The notes beneath the pieces were generated by a model. That model was not told where the DNA came from and ran no database searches. It saw only the letters and a program-made list of their open reading frames with translations. A stretch of DNA of 64,000 nt from Torreya grandis (Eukaryota; Streptophyta; Pinopsida; Cupressales; Taxaceae). Both the position numbers and the translations under genes were made by a program. How positions within the stretch are numbered: the first letter of the stretch is position 1; each line of letters opens with the position of its first letter. Below are positions 30,681-45,700 of this stretch, one piece after another. The stretch lies in contig JARHVA010000593.1 in the NCBI GenBank assembly GCA_037957365.1, forward strand, positions 3,097,501-3,161,500, in the 5' to 3' direction.

Positions 30681-33050
30681 TCAACAACCTAGTGGAACCC
30701 CTCCTAGTTTCCCTTCCCCAAAATAACCCACTTTAATTGTGCCTCCTCTTTTCCCGATTCCACCCCTTTCATAATTCACTCAAATGCCTCTAGATTTAGT
30801 TATGTATGACATTCTCACCTCCTAATTCCTATCTACATAATCTATTACATAAATAGGGATCTCTATGGTGCCCCCATTATTTCTTTCATAGGTTTAGGTA
30901 CTTGTAAGTGCCCCATATCTAATAAGTTTTACTACCACCCCATTAATAAGTACACCCTTGTGCACAAATCAATAAGCCCTAGCCACATCATTAGTATATG
31001 AAGTCACCCAATAGATTCCTTAGTTGCCCCTCATGGCCTTAGCCACCCTAACTCCTTCCATTATAACAACTAAAGCTGATCCAGGTAAGAGGCCTAGATA
31101 TGAGTAAAAGGAAACTCATCCTCAACCCCATACACCACCTCATTTTTCTCCACACATCATTCCCAAGCCTCACTTTTCTATTATCCTGAGCACCTAGGGA
31201 CTTGATTTTAGTTAACCAATTTCCTCCCTTCTACTAAATTCCCCTCTTCTTGGTGTCATTGTACCACATGTTGACTTAAATTAGAGCTAATGAAAAGAAT
31301 TAATTTCCCCTAGACTCTCCTTTTATCCTACCCCTTTTCACCCCCATACCTCCTCCTCCTATATTTCTCTCTTACTTCATTTTATATATTTCATTTGTTC
31401 CCCATCCACCTAGACTTCCACCTATCACATCTAAATTTACTACCCCACCAACACCCCCATCTACCCTAGAAATAACCATGGTGTCATATGCACCTGAGAT
31501 GACTATATAAGATGATCCCAAAGTCTATTGGGACTTAGATTACACCATAGGGAACATGAGGACTATCCTCACCTAGAAGTTCATCTAAGTGGGAAACCCT
31601 ATAGTTCGGTAGAATCAATAAGTCCTCTTATCCATCACCAAAGTGAGGACATCCATATGATAAGATAAAATGGATGAAGACCTAGTCTAAGTGCTCTAGG
31701 ATATACATGATATGTTAGAGAAGCTAATGGAGGACATATATGAGTAGGTCTAAACACTTGAGGCATAGGTGAAAATCTTCTTCCCTATGGATTTGATCAT
31801 GTAAGTTGAAGATGCCATCTTATAGCTTTTATTAGCTCTAGGAGAAGTGGTCAAAACTTTGGTGAATAACAAGACACATTTTCTAAGGGTTTCAATATAT
31901 TTAGAGAAAAATTATCTAATGGAGAGAAAGTACAAGAAACTAATTGTGATCATGCACAAGGGCAAGTTCTAAAAATTAAAGTTCATGCTAACCTTTTATA
32001 CTTGGAGCATGAGGGATTTGATTGAAGAATGATTGAGCTTGGCACAGATAGTGGTAGAGCCTCTAGAAGAAGGTAGGGAAAATATGTTGGACTAATTCAA
32101 AGAGGTCAAAATCACTATGTTATTCCACATAGATGGCACTCTAATAGACAAAGTTAAGTTTGGAGTTTACCTGGGTCACTTCAACTAGGCCATGAGGAAG
32201 AAAGTGGTAAAAGCTAAAAAAGTTAGAGCCTAGGTGGTTCTTGAACTCTCAACTAAGTCTATGAAGAGAATCAACTAGGTATCATAGGTCAAAGTGTCCA
32301 TGGAGGCCCCACTCCAAGTATATATAATACTAGTGGCCCAATCATAGGTGATATTTCAAGAGCCACCTATGAATTTGGCCAAGCTGGATCGAGAGTTTAA
32401 CCTGATGTCAATTCTATGGCTACCAAAGAGGCATAGCCTAAGTAGTTGGGAGGTGGTTCATCTATAGCTCATCCACATATTAGTTAGGTGGGCCCTCATG
32501 TATCTTTTGAGGAGAGTGGAGGATATTCTACCCATTTTTGAATTTTTGTAGTTGTAACAAACTTTGAGAGTCTATCATGGCCAAAGATGAGAATCATGTG
32601 CTATTTGGATGTGAGCCCCATCCTCTATATATTGTAAATTTAAATATCTTTGAAAGGTTAAAAACATTTGTCTCAAAGTGATTTTTGAATTAATATAAGA
32701 TTACACCTACTATTTATCACCCTTCCAAGCTTTAAGTGTTTGCCATGGTTGGCATTTTTTTAAATAAAATGTTGTTTTAGTGAATGTAATTTCTCATTTT
32801 CTATTAAACTAGTTGATTTATTTACTAATGTGCTAGTCATTTAAGTTTTGAATAAGTGTTGATGTTAAATAATTGTATAAGTTCTTTGTTACTCAAATGA
32901 ATGCAATAAATATAATATGTTCATTTCTCAATCCTTAGACTAAACCAACATTAGTACTAAAATTATGGAGGGGATATCTTTATCCCTTGCATTATCTCCT
33001 AATTTCCTCTTTGAAACACTCAAACCTATGAGTGAATTCAAAAATATAAG
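30681..33050 (+). pseudogene. Sequence D, right fragment, unit 1
   Basis: Continuation of 24467-25064 after the Copia insertion. The first kilobase reads as Pro/Ser-rich. From about 31480 a better preserved + frame gives 'EITMVSYAPEMTI', 'DIHDMLEKLMEDI', 'LLLALGEVVKTLVNNKTHFL' and 'FHIDGTLIDKVKFGVYLGHF' with many in-frame TAG/TAA. It looks like an amphipathic, coiled-coil-rich protein. Unit 2 is a diverged copy. I cannot name the family; a gag-like or element-encoded protein is possible. Confidence 0.5.
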
Positions 33051-33074
33051 ATCTTATCTGCCTTGAACTTCTTC

Positions 33075-36000
33075 TTAATGAGATTCACCTCCATGAGACT
33101 CTAGTCCAACTTTAATAGCTCCCATGATTTAAGTATCTCAACCTCTGATAGTTCAATCTCAGGTGGCTCAAACACAAGCAGGTTGATCTTAGGATACATA
33201 GGTGCTTAGTTTTGATGTCAATAGTATCTCAAAGACAAACCCAAGGTGGAACCATCAATCATCACCCATGTAGATCCATCTCCTTACTCCCACCATTCTT
33301 TAACAACCTAGTGGAACCCCTCCTAGTTTCTTTTTTGCATAACAACCCATTCTAGTTGTGCCTCCCATTTTCCCTATTCCACCCATTCCATAATTCATCC
33401 TAATGCATCTAGCTAAATCTATGCATAACATTATCACATCCCAATTACCATCTACATAATCAATTCAATAATAAGGGATATCTATAATTCCCTCATTAGT
33501 TATTCTATAAGTTCAGGTACCTAGAAGTGCCCCATCTCTAGCAAGTTCTTCTACCTCCCCAAAAATAAGTACACCCATGTGAATAATTCAATCAACCCTG
33601 ACCACATCAATGACACCTATAGTCACCCAAAATATTCCTCAGTTGGCCCTCATAGCCTTTGCCACCCAAACTCATTTCACTATAGTAGATAAAGTTTATC
33701 TAGGTAAGAGGCCTAGGTAGATGTAAAAGGTAACTCATCATCAACCTCTTGCACCACCTCTTATTACTCCCTACATCATTCATAGGCCTCTCTTTTTAAT
33801 TATCTCAAGCACACAAAGACTTGGTTTCAACCAACCAATTTCCTCCTTTCTACTGGATTCCCCTCCTTGGTGTTATTTCCCCATATGTTAACTTGGCCCA
33901 AAGTTAATGGCAAGTAAAAATGTTCCCCTGTGCATCTCTTTTTGTCCTACCCACCTTTTCCCCCATGTTTCCTTCTCCTCCATTGATCTCTTCCTTAATT
34001 CCCTCCATTTCATATGTTTCCCCTCCACCTAGACCTACACATGTCACATACATCTTTGCCACCTTACCAATACCCCCATCTACCCTAAGAATAACCATGG
34101 TGTTGTAGGTATCTGAGATGATTATGTCTGGTGAACTTGAAGTCCAATAGACTTTGATCACACCAAAAGAAATAGGAGAAGTATTTTCACCCAAAATTTC
34201 ATCCAAGAGGGAAAACCTATAATCTGGTAGACTTAACAAGACCTATTATCCCTCACTAAAGTGAGGCCATACATGAGATAAGAGAAAATGGTTGAGGGCC
34301 TAGTTTTTGTGCTCCAAGTTACACATGATATATTAGAGAAGCTAATGGAGGACATACCAGAGTAGGTCCACAAACTTGATTTTTAGGTGAAATGTTCATT
34401 CCCCATGGAGATGATTAGAGGAGTTAAAGAGGCCCTCTTACAACTTTTCTCAACTCTAGGAGAAGTGGTAAGAAATCTGGTGGATAATAAGACACATATT
34501 CTAAGGGATCAAACATATTTATAGAGAATTGATCTCATAAAGAGAAAATTTAGGAAGCTCTTCATGATCATACACAAGGGCATGTTATACAAATTTAAGA
34601 TCATGCCCACCTCAGGTAAGCCTATATCAAGAATATGCTAGGAGTATAAGGGATTTGATTAAAAAATGTCTGAGCCTAACAAAAATAGTGATAGAGCCTC
34701 TAGAATAAGGTAGGGAAAATATTTTTGCCTAATTCAAAGAGGTCAACATCACTATGTCATTCCAATTAGATGGCACTCTACTAGACAAAAGTGAGTTTGG
34801 AGTTCACCTATGTTACTTCAACCAGGTCATGAGGAAGAAAGTGTTGAAAGCTAACATAGATGGAGCCCAAGCAGTGCTTAAACTCTCAACTCAGTTAATT
34901 ATGAGCATCAACTAGGTCTCAAAGGTTAAATTATCCATAGAGTCCCCACTCTAATTATATCAAAGACTAGTGGCCCAACTAGAGGTGATCTTTTGAGAGC
35001 CACCTAGAATTTGGCTAAGCTAAATCAGGAGTTTGACTTGGTGGCAGTCATGGTGGCCACTATGGAGGCATATTTTAATTAGTTAGGAGGAAATTCATAT
35101 GTGGTTTGTCCATGTATCAATTATTTGGGACATTAGGTATCTCTTGAGGAGAGTGAAGGATAATATACCCATTTTTAAATATATACAATTATAACAAAAT
35201 TTGAGAGGCCATCATGTCCAAGGATGAGAATATCATGCTATTTGGAGGTGCACCCCATACTCTATATATTGTAAACTAAAATCCTTTTGAAAGGTCAGTA
35301 ACTTTGGTCTCAAAGTGATATTGTAATCAAGCTAGGATTACACCTACTATTCCTCACCCTTTTTAGCTTTAAATGTCTACCATGTTTGGCATTTTGTAAT
35401 AAAAATGTTATTTTAATGAATTCAATTTCCCACTTTCTACTGAATTATTTTATTTGTTTGCTAATATGCTAATCATTTTAATTTTGAATAAGTGTTGATG
35501 TTAAAGAATTGAATAAGTGATTTATTACTCAAATGAATGCAATAGTTAATAATGTACTTGTTTTTCTAACTTGTTTGTAAATCTTTCTCACTTTGTTTGC
35601 AACACACATAATCCATGTACTTGAGTTACAAATTATATTGAGGAATCTATGTGTTACATATTATAAGATATTTTAAGTGTTATATTTAGGGAAGGATTTA
35701 TAAATTAAAGCATTCCTTTCTACTTTCCTTAGACCCCTTTACCTATGTAAAGATGAGTTAGATCCCAAGGTGAAACTCAACATATAGTGGTACAATGGTG
35801 GAAGGGCACACATCTAGCTTGGTTCTTGAAGCATTAACATATTTTAAACCTAGAATAATTTATTTTCTACCCTACCTTGCCTTCCCATTTTATTTTAATT
35901 TTGGAGTCAAAACACCTCTCCCTATGTTATAAATCAACAAGGTCCAACTCAGTGACAAATATTGAATATAGGTTTCCCTAGTTGGTAATGAATTTTAAGT

Positions 36001-36190
36001 GTATCAAAACATATCTTGAGCCTCAGATGATAATAACCATTACTCTCTAAGTAAAACAAGGTTAAACTAATTGGTCCTTGGAATAAACCAACATCAGTCC
36101 TAAATTTAACAAGGGGATACCTTTATCCCATACATTGTATCCCACTTTCCTCTTCAAAATACTCAAACACATGAGTGCCTTTAGATGCAT
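33075..36190 (+). pseudogene. Sequence D, unit 2 (tandem copy)
   Basis: Collinear with 24835-25064 plus 30681-33050 but without the Copia element. Shared blocks: GAGATTCACCTCCATGA (33080), ACAACCTAGTGGAACCCCTC (33303), ILEKLMEDI (34325-34360) and the tail GGGGATA..TTTATCCC.T (about 36113). About 500 bp near 35560-36060 has no counterpart in unit 1. Two positions that are TAG in unit 1 (31697, 31823) are CAA here (34315, 34441), supporting a Gln ancestry of those stops. The product is not recognised. Confidence 0.5.
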
Positions 36191-39100
36191 ACGGTCTTAG
36201 GGCCAACAACACATCCCTAATCCCATCAAGTTTGTAAATCTTACCTTGGTCCACATTAGAAATATCCCATTTTCACATGTCATAGTCACTATCATAATAT
36301 TTATTACATAGACACTTGGTCAAGTTTGAATCACACACCCCATAAAATATTATCATCCACTTATTCCAATCTCATCATCCAAGTCTCCCAATCCCAACTT
36401 GAGTGGATCAACTAAGTCTTGAGCTAGTCTAAATCAAGTCAACCCCATTGAAGGTCATTTATGACCTAATCACATCTCTTTGTCTCATCAAACCTAGCCT
36501 CCATCTTATTTGAATCTTAGAGCTTATCTTAGATCATCTTTGAAACATTCAAGTCTAAAACCATTAATAGTTTAGATAGCTCATGTCTTATCCTAATTTT
36601 CTCAAGCCCATCCATTTGATACCTACACATTGTGTCAAACATCACCAAGTAAAATATAAAACCAAACTAGAAGCAAGACTTCATCAATAATTTAAGATCA
36701 AAATTTAATCCAAACCCCCCAAAATCATGTCATCCATCCTTTCTCCCATATTAATCCATGGCCTCCAAAACAAATTTGGATGTCACTTTAATAAAAAATA
36801 CATCTTAGCCAATAAGGAGGTATTCCTTTTATAGCTCTTAGAAATGGATAAATGACTTCTTGTATACTTTGACCCCATAAAATATAAATTACCTCAAAAT
36901 AAAGAGTCCCCTATCCTTCACCATTAACATCAGTATACTTTTAGTCTCTGTGCTAACCTATCAGTGTCAGACCATCTGTCCACTAGCCATAGTCTTGATC
37001 ATGACATTCACCATCATATTAGCAAAGGGAATTATATCTTGGTAAAACTATTCAATACCAATTTACCCCTAAATCTACATTAAATATCGTAATATTGATG
37101 GATATAGCCTGAACAACTATCTAATCTAGAGTCCAACACTTCCATGTCCAATCAAAGTCATGAAAACAATATAATCCTCTCCCCAAAGCCTTAGAAGCTA
37201 ATTTTCATTAACTAGTTGCCACATACATGATCATCTACCCCAACACAAGGCCATTGGATTTGACCAAACCTAAGCCCTTTTGGTATAGAGAACATCAATT
37301 TTGTCAATATTGTATAATCTAGGGGCATTCTATTAATCGATTCCACACTTTAAAAAATTATGTCTAAGACCTAATCGACCATGATGACATCAAAATTAAG
37401 ACTAAATTAGATGAATCCTCATCTAAGGGTGAACAAAATGGGATATGCCAAGATTCATTTCTTGATTGTGATTAAACTCTTCCATTTACAAACCAAGTCT
37501 AACGTAATGAACCTATATTTACCCAACCCATCTTTTAACAAACATCCACCTTCCATCCATTTCATAAATTCACTCATTTAAAAAATTCACTTCATCCCAA
37601 AACCTCCATCACCAAGAAAAAAGTGAATAAGGTACTTACAAACAACACTATCCAATAATCCCTCCTTGTGGCCATGGTTAAAACATCATCTTAGCAGCAT
37701 CACATCATCAACATAGTCCACATCAATGTCAATGTTAGTGACAGAGCCAACATCAACATCATCTACATCAGGATCAAATCTATAATCAACATTTTAATCC
37801 ATATCAAATTCCACATTAGAATCACCATCCAATACAAATGTCAGAGATCATACTGAAACCAACCTATTCGAGGACACATCTATTTTCAACCAATAAGAAG
37901 GCATGTCTTTGAATCTATGTCAGGATGGTAATGTCATAATAGTACTATGGGACTTCAAGATGAGATCTTAGCTCATGATTATCATAATGGGTTTGGTCTA
38001 TATTTATATGTAGGTCATATGATGACCATTAGTGATATTTTTCTAAATCTTGAAGATGTTTTATTTGACGTTGAAGCTGATCCTATTAGTAACCTCTATA
38101 AAGATCATGTTTACCATATTCTATTCATTAACCTCATTAATCTATTCCATTCACCTTCATCCATCATCAATCCCTTCATTCCACTTTATAGTCACTTCAT
38201 CAAACTCCTCAATAGGGATAAGCAAAAGCATGCATCATTAGATTCTATTCAAAATAATATATCATGTGCCAAATGTGTTAGGATCCATCAAATTAATTAA
38301 ATAATCAAGCATAATAATTAGGTCAACTTTGATCCAACAATAATCTAAATTCAATATGAGTCAAATAATCAACCAAATCAAAGACCATTATGGAAAAAGT
38401 TAAGTCAAAATCTTAATAAAAAAGTCAACAATCAAATTCCTCTAGTGAAACCATCTTTAGGATACCTAGGGGTAGTCAAAGTCAAATCAAGTCAAAAAAT
38501 AAAAAGTAATCCATAACACTAATTATTAAACAAATAAGAATTAAAATTAATATGTTGATGATATTCCAAATACTCAAATCAAATAAAAAAAATTCAAAAG
38601 TCTTGGATCCCTTAAAAGCTCTTGTCATATGGAATAAATCAAGAACAATGCAACAAGCATATCCAATGGTTTGTGCGACTACTAATCCCAATTCCCAATC
38701 ACCCATCACACATTCATATCACAAACCATACCCTAATATCCATATATCCCTAGGAAAAATTGCCTCTTGTAGGGGTTATGAAGATAATTAGCTAAGATGT
38801 CTAGAGGAATCAAAATCAAGAGTTAATAAAGGTTATGACGGTTCTCTATGGCCAAGTTTTCTTATAGATCAATATCATCAACATCATGTATCTCTCATAT
38901 TTCCAACATGAAGAGATAACATCAAATGAATCCAATATTGCACATTATTAGACATAGTATTATTCTTTAAAAAATTAAAAGAAATCAGTCCTCCAATGGT
39001 GAAAACTAATTTTTTGGTGCTTTGAAAAAGTACCATGATGAAAATTAGTTTTTAACATCATGTGTAAATATTCCATTATTCATAGGTACCTATACACTTG

Positions 39101-42100
39101 GGAAAAAATCACTTAACCCCTAAATTCATATCTAAATATCCATTTTCAACCCCATATACATCATGTTCCTTAACTTCCAATAATCCTTATCCATTTTCCC
39201 ATCATTATCCATCCTTATCAATCCTTAAGCACCCCATGCCATCCTATTTACCAATCCTATTGTGTCCATCCCTTATTCCCATCATGACTCTAGTAAATGA
39301 GTGGAAGATATATTAATACATATTCTATAAACATATTAACATATCCAATAAGTGATATTTGATGATAGGGCATATGGATCCATTGTTATAAAGTCCACAA
39401 ATATCCCTTGTTCATTCCTTATCATCCCTCATCCTCTTGAAAATCATCCAAATTTATTTGATCATTCCATATACCATCATTCCTTATACTAGTTACTCGT
39501 CTCAGGTTTTCCCTTTGCTAATGACTCTTTTTATACATATATAATCCAAACATCTTAAAAATTAAAATAGCCCCAAAAGCCAAAAATTCATAAAATTTAG
39601 AAAATCCAAAACATCTTAGTCATCTTATCTTAATGTCCTAAGCACTCCATAGCCCTATTCAAAATCCATATCCTAGTCCCAATTCACACCATCACCATCA
39701 CTTTATCAGTATTTCCCATTTCAACTTCCTAAGACTTAGTCTAACTCATTTCCTATCACTCATCATAATCCTATACATTTACACAATGGTCAAATCATAG
39801 TCACCCCTTTTGCATAAGTCAACCTCACTATTAGATCACATTAATCATTTTCAACCCATTCAAAATTGAAAAAATATTATCTAATCAATTATTTGAGCTA
39901 GTCTTGTCAAAATCAACCTTGGGTAGGATCAACCACAACTTATTCAAACTTAGTCAAATCCCATATTTTCTAGTTTAAAACCCAACACCTATCAAATCAT
40001 GGGCTTGTATTAACTCCCTTCCAAGTCAAAACTAGTCAACTACAAGGTTAATTTTACCCTACCCCATCTATCAACTAGCTTATGTTCTAAATTTAAATTC
40101 ACTCAAGAACACCTTGTCCAAACCTCATTACCATCACATTTCAAGTCAAAAATTTAATCAAAATAATATTATTAGGCCTTATCCAAAAAATCTTTGCAAT
40201 CTTCCATTAAATTTAAACCTCATGGCTCATATCATTTTGCAAGGAAAAACATAGTCACATTAAATCATCACTTGATCACTCATTCTATATGTATAATAGA
40301 CAAGACACTAATCACATAAACTACGTGTAGATACTTATGTGTTTTACTTGTATGATTTTGAATGATGTTTGACTTGTTTTCATGTCTTTATCATGTATAT
40401 GTCTATTCATATATGGTTTTTTACTTGTCTGCATTTATTAAGTTTAATTTCATTGATTTGTTTGTCTTATGTTTTTTCTCATGTATATATTTATATCTAA
40501 TCATATATGTTGGTATTCTTGTCTGTACATGTTCATTTACATTTATTTAGTTAAGAATTTGGTGAATGTTTTAATGCATATTTTGTCTTTTATTGTCTTT
40601 ATACAGTAGAAAATTGCAAAAATGCCATATTAGTTGCTTATAACAATGGTGCATTATGCCACATGCTAATTATACACTTTGATTTTTTTTTAATCTTTAT
40701 GTCTTTTGTGTCAGTCTAATATGCACTCTATAAAAACATCATCATGGTCATAAAAATATCATGGTGTATTCTACCTAGTGCTACATTAAAAAGGATTGTT
40801 TGTAATATGATGATTAATGACTTGTTGCAATAATGAAGAATGGATGGATGTTTGAATACAATATACATATATATCATCTTATCAATCACCTATCCAATAA
40901 ACTAATATAATCATGTCAAAAACCTCTAAAATCCAATATCCAATCATTTCTCAAAAACATATATCATCTATCTCATTTTCAACATCCTAAATCAACTATC
41001 AAAAAAATCATCAAATCAAACATCTAAGGCAAATCATCTATCTAAAAACTAACATCTCTAAAAAATCTAGTCAACTATACACTCCTCTATCCAACCCACT
41101 TTATCTTATCAAATCTGTCATCATCATTATTTGTCATCATAAATTCATGCATCAGTTAAATCCTTGAGCTATAATATCAATCATGAATCATCCAATTAAT
41201 CCAATCCAGGACCTAAAAATCTCCTAAGCATGCATCCTTGCTTGAGATATGTCTAAATATCACATCTGTCCTTGTAATTTAAAGTTTACATTTTCCTCCC
41301 TTGATTGGGGAATGTAGAGGGCTGAAAAATTATCATCTCTCACTCCCTCACATGCATCTATGTTAGGGGCATCATCAATATCATAACTCATCGATAGGAA
41401 ACTTTGAAACACTTCCATTACTATAATTTGTATCCATATCATATAATGCATCCTTTTCATATGTTCCTCATTCATTCTCTCATCCATCACCTCAGTATTT
41501 CCTCTTAGGGAGAACTACATCAACTTGAGGTATTTTAAGACTATTAAGGCAACACTCAGTCACATAGGGGGGTTCGAAGATAGCTTGACTAAACTAACTC
41601 ATTCTTCCCCTTCATCCCTTAGGTAGTTGATCATAAAATTTCTCATCTATCTACCCATTCTATTTCCACTTGTCAAATTATTTGAGCTACACTCATCTAA
41701 TCTTCAATCAATCTTATCAAGTCATTTTTTATTTATACTGCAACTCTCCCTGGCATGCATCATTATCTAGGATATGTCTAAAGCTTATGGTCAATAATCT
41801 AACATCAACCACAACTATCCCTAGATGTGTCCTTTCTTAGGATATATTTAAATCTTGTGACATGTTATCATCATTTATTTATGTATTTTACACATTAGGG
41901 ACATGACCAAAGCCATGATACAACCATTTTCACTCCCTCACCTATGTCTTTACCTGAAGCATCATCAATTTGTAGCTCATTTTGACATCAATATTATTCT
42001 TCATCACCTCTACCATTCATCATCTTCATAGCATCCTAACCCATTTTATCTATTAATGAATCTAACCCCTCATTTCCTCTTTCATGTGGCCATCCATCTT

Positions 42101-42780
42101 ATCCCTCCCCATATGTTCCCTCAAGGGGACATCATCCATCCTAACTTACTAATATTCATCCAAAACCATATTTATTCTTTTAAAGACCATTACTTATTTT
42201 AGTCTCAATACCATTTAAAAGAGGGTAAAAATTTATACATCTAAATTTTCTCACTTCTATATCACTACTAATTTAGTCCATAATTCATCCTAACATTTAT
42301 CCATTTTAGTCCCCTAGTCACTAGTATATAATTTCTAATAATTATCTTGATATACATCAATAATATAACTCTTGTGTCTCAATAAATTCGTATAAATCAC
42401 ATATTAATTATGACTAATCCCGCTTATCCATTATATTAAAATTTAAAATTCCATTCTCACCTAACATATACTACCCCCATTTTCTCCTACTAATCATTCT
42501 GCTAATCATCATCTAATCATTCACTAATCATCATTAGACACCTCTAATGGAATATAGTGTCTTCTACACTCTAGAATATTGAATAATATTACTCCTTTAG
42601 AATCCTTCAAGGAATTTTAAATTACTTATAAATTCTCTCCATCCCTCTATATAATTAGCCATCATCCATGTAAAATCCAACTTATTAATCTTTTGAATGA
42701 GAGGTAAAATCCATGCTATCAACTTATCGATTTGTTTATTGTATTTAAAAATACATAAAATATATATCCAACATAATTTT
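36191..42780. other. AT-rich, C-biased intergenic sequence, no gene recognised
   Basis: No motif of a known gene is seen. The + strand is strongly C-rich and G-poor. A 117-codon open stretch at 37947-38300 has no recognisable domain. A minus-strand Asp/Val-rich stretch (37690-37790) and a short hydrophobic start-like peptide near 37610-37675 suggest decayed coding sequence but nothing firm. A GCATGCATC..GATATGTCTAAA block repeats at about 41229 and 41754, with a weaker copy near 41826. GTCAA words cluster at 38398-38500. Confidence 0.5.
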
Positions 42781-45700
42781 TGGAATCACAATGACTGAGA
42801 GGTGGGGGGGGTGAATTATTATTCAAAACATTCATTCAATTCCACTTAACATTCATGAGCCATTCATACAAACATATAGATCAATCAAAACACAAGCAAC
42901 CATACATATGAATATGAAAAACAAGAAGACATCACATATGTGGGAAAACCTAAAGGGAAATAAAACCAACTAATAAATACAAATTTACTACAGTCATATA
43001 ATACAAAATCCAAAATTAGTGAAACACCAACTCCACATGGAGCATTAACTTCAACTAGCCAAGCACCCACTTGATTAGGTTTTAGCAAGTATCTACTTGA
43101 AAAGAGGTAACAACCCCATAGATGAATTATAAACAACTAAAAAACCTAATTAATTTGATCACATTTATAAAAATATGTTTCTCAACCAATATATGCTAAC
43201 CACCTCTTCAACTCTTCACGCTCTTGTCCCTCTCAAACTTCCTTCTAGACCTTTTCACGCAACTAGGTCTCTTCAAGACTGATTAAGTCATATGGCCTTG
43301 TTATTCATACTCAGAAATCCTATTATATATTAATGATAGTCCCTATAATCTATTATGATAATATATAATACCTCATTTCACTCAAGGATCTTCTATTTCA
43401 TTTGCTTCACAATCCAATCCTCTAACATACTAATTAGGCCTAAAAAGCCTTGTTCTTATACATGCCTCTTGCTCATACACCTATTGGTCAGTAATACACA
43501 CTTGCCCACTTATATTTGAAATTAAATAGGCCTTATTAAATTTTAAAATTTATAATAAATCATTACATTATGTTGGCCATAAATCAAATAGACCAAATCC
43601 TTCTTTAGGTCTCATGGAGACCTAATTCCATTAGGCCTACTTTAGGACACATTACCTTATGACCCCTTGGAACACTATACACGTATATAAAAGACACACA
43701 ATTTTCATAAAAAAAAAAATATGTCTTATAAAAAATCCTACAATCACCATGACACATTTTAGGTCCAACCACCACTTGAAACACTCCATTAACATTGTTC
43801 ACATTAGGCCTTTGGACACATAAAAAAGTTTATCTTGAACAAATGAAGATAACACACAATTTAGTCAAAAAACCATGAAAATAAAACACATAAAAAAAAT
43901 ATACATGACCTCAGGGTCATCACCATATTATTTAAACACTTAAACTCATGGAAATAAGGCTTGAAGTCATCTTTTTAGTATGCTCACCCAGAACTGCCAG
44001 AACTGTCAAAAACCAGTCATGAAACTACTTGATATCCAACACCTAAAAGGAAACTTTAAATGAATATAAATATATTAAAAATATTAATAACAACATGAAT
44101 CAATAAAAATATAATCTATAAAAGCAAACATTGGTCTTGTAGACCAATCTCGTGACCTTATCTCACACAGTCTTCCTTGAACCAGATATGCAATTTTTCT
44201 TCAACTTTTCAACCTCTTACACTGACTTCAAAAAAATAAAAAAACATAAAAAGTAATTTAAAGTCACAAAAAATAACACCATGCACTATATTTCATCACT
44301 TTGTCATTAAATTACATTTAAATCCAACTCTTCATCATTGCCCTGATTTTGCTTACTCAAAACTGCCAAGACTATCAAAAATATAGTAATGAAACATTGA
44401 CATTATAACAACTGTATAGGGAATTTAAAATAATTAAAATTCATAAAAATTATCATATTAAATCCACAAACCATATTAAAATATAAAAATCATATGGTCT
44501 AGTAGAAACTATTAGTCTTATAGACCAATTTGTTGACCTTACTACACATAGACCTCACTGAGCTAGACAAGCCATTTTGGCTTCATTATTTTCACCACTT
44601 ACACTATCTTTAAAACTCATATAAGACATGTAAATGAATTATAATTCATTAAAAACATATATATACACTTGGTTTCATTATTTTATCATGAAAACACATT
44701 CTAATTCATCTTCTCACTATTGCTTGGGTTTTTCACTATTTGCACTATTAGGCTTGTTAGCGATTGACTAACTTGGATGATCAGTTTAGCACACTTTAGG
44801 ACTAGAACCTATATATAAAAATTAATGGAAATGAAAAATGAGTCTCTACCTTCTTCCTCCATCCATTTTCTTATTATTTTCAATGCAACTTTTGACTTTT
44901 ACATCAACTTCTTCAGAAATAAACTTGTAACTCAACATTTTATCTCTCCTCTCTCTAACCAATACCACCTGAAGGTACCTAGGAGAGTCTAATACAAGAT
45001 ATAATATCTTAATTGAGAATAAAAAGCCATTATATTAACTTTTGAGCAACATTTTCAACAATGGGTCTTCATTAGGATTCTAAGAAGGTTTAAACTTGTT
45101 TCCACTCTTAATGATCATTCATAAAGCATGGTCCATCAATCCAAAAAATAATACCTATAATTTTGAGATAGGAACCTTCCCCATCTACCATGAAATTATT
45201 ATATTTCCATGAAATTTTTTTTACAAGATAATAATCACAATACAATCCTTCTTATGTTGAGAACCCTTCATTTTGAGCTCTTGAGAGACCTCTAAACAAC
45301 ATTTCATGCCTTGTACTTCAAAATAGAGCCTCAAACCTCATGCACATGCCTAAAAAAAATTGATTCAAATTTTTCAATGATCACATACTCACACTTTCCT
45401 TTTAAACTAATCTTGATACCCCATCAGGCTACACTTTCTCTACACCATAGTCTTCATACCTTACTAAGCCCTAAAATGGACTTCATGCCCCTTTCCAAGC
45501 TCTCAACACTTCATTTTCATGCTCAAAATATCACTCTCATTACATAAAACCTATCTCATGATTAAAAACTTATATATATCCTTCACATTCCTTGACAATA
45601 GATCATGACACCTCATTAGACTAGGCAGGGTCTAAGAGAGGTCTAGATGTAGACCTAGATTAGAGATCCCACCCCTGTAGGCTCACCCTAAAACTCTCAT

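Noticed and set aside
31480..32460. Alternative genetic code with TAA/TAG read as Gln
   Set aside because: Stops mark Gln sites, but the young Copia element uses normal CAR codons through its open frames and terminates normally, and the Gln/stop pairs between the D copies are explained by C-to-T decay. TGA and Trp-to-TAG changes also occur in decayed copies.
37600..37680. Minus-strand 27-residue hydrophobic peptide with a GTAAGT donor-like site, as a possible first exon
   Set aside because: No further exon, promoter or matching acceptor could be identified.
37947..38300. 117-codon open stretch
   Set aside because: No recognisable domain, no paralogue in the window, and composition like its AT-rich surroundings; it may be chance.
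38398..38500. Cluster of GTCAA (W-box TTGAC) words
   Set aside because: Such words are common in the GTCAA-rich surrounding sequence and no gene lies nearby.
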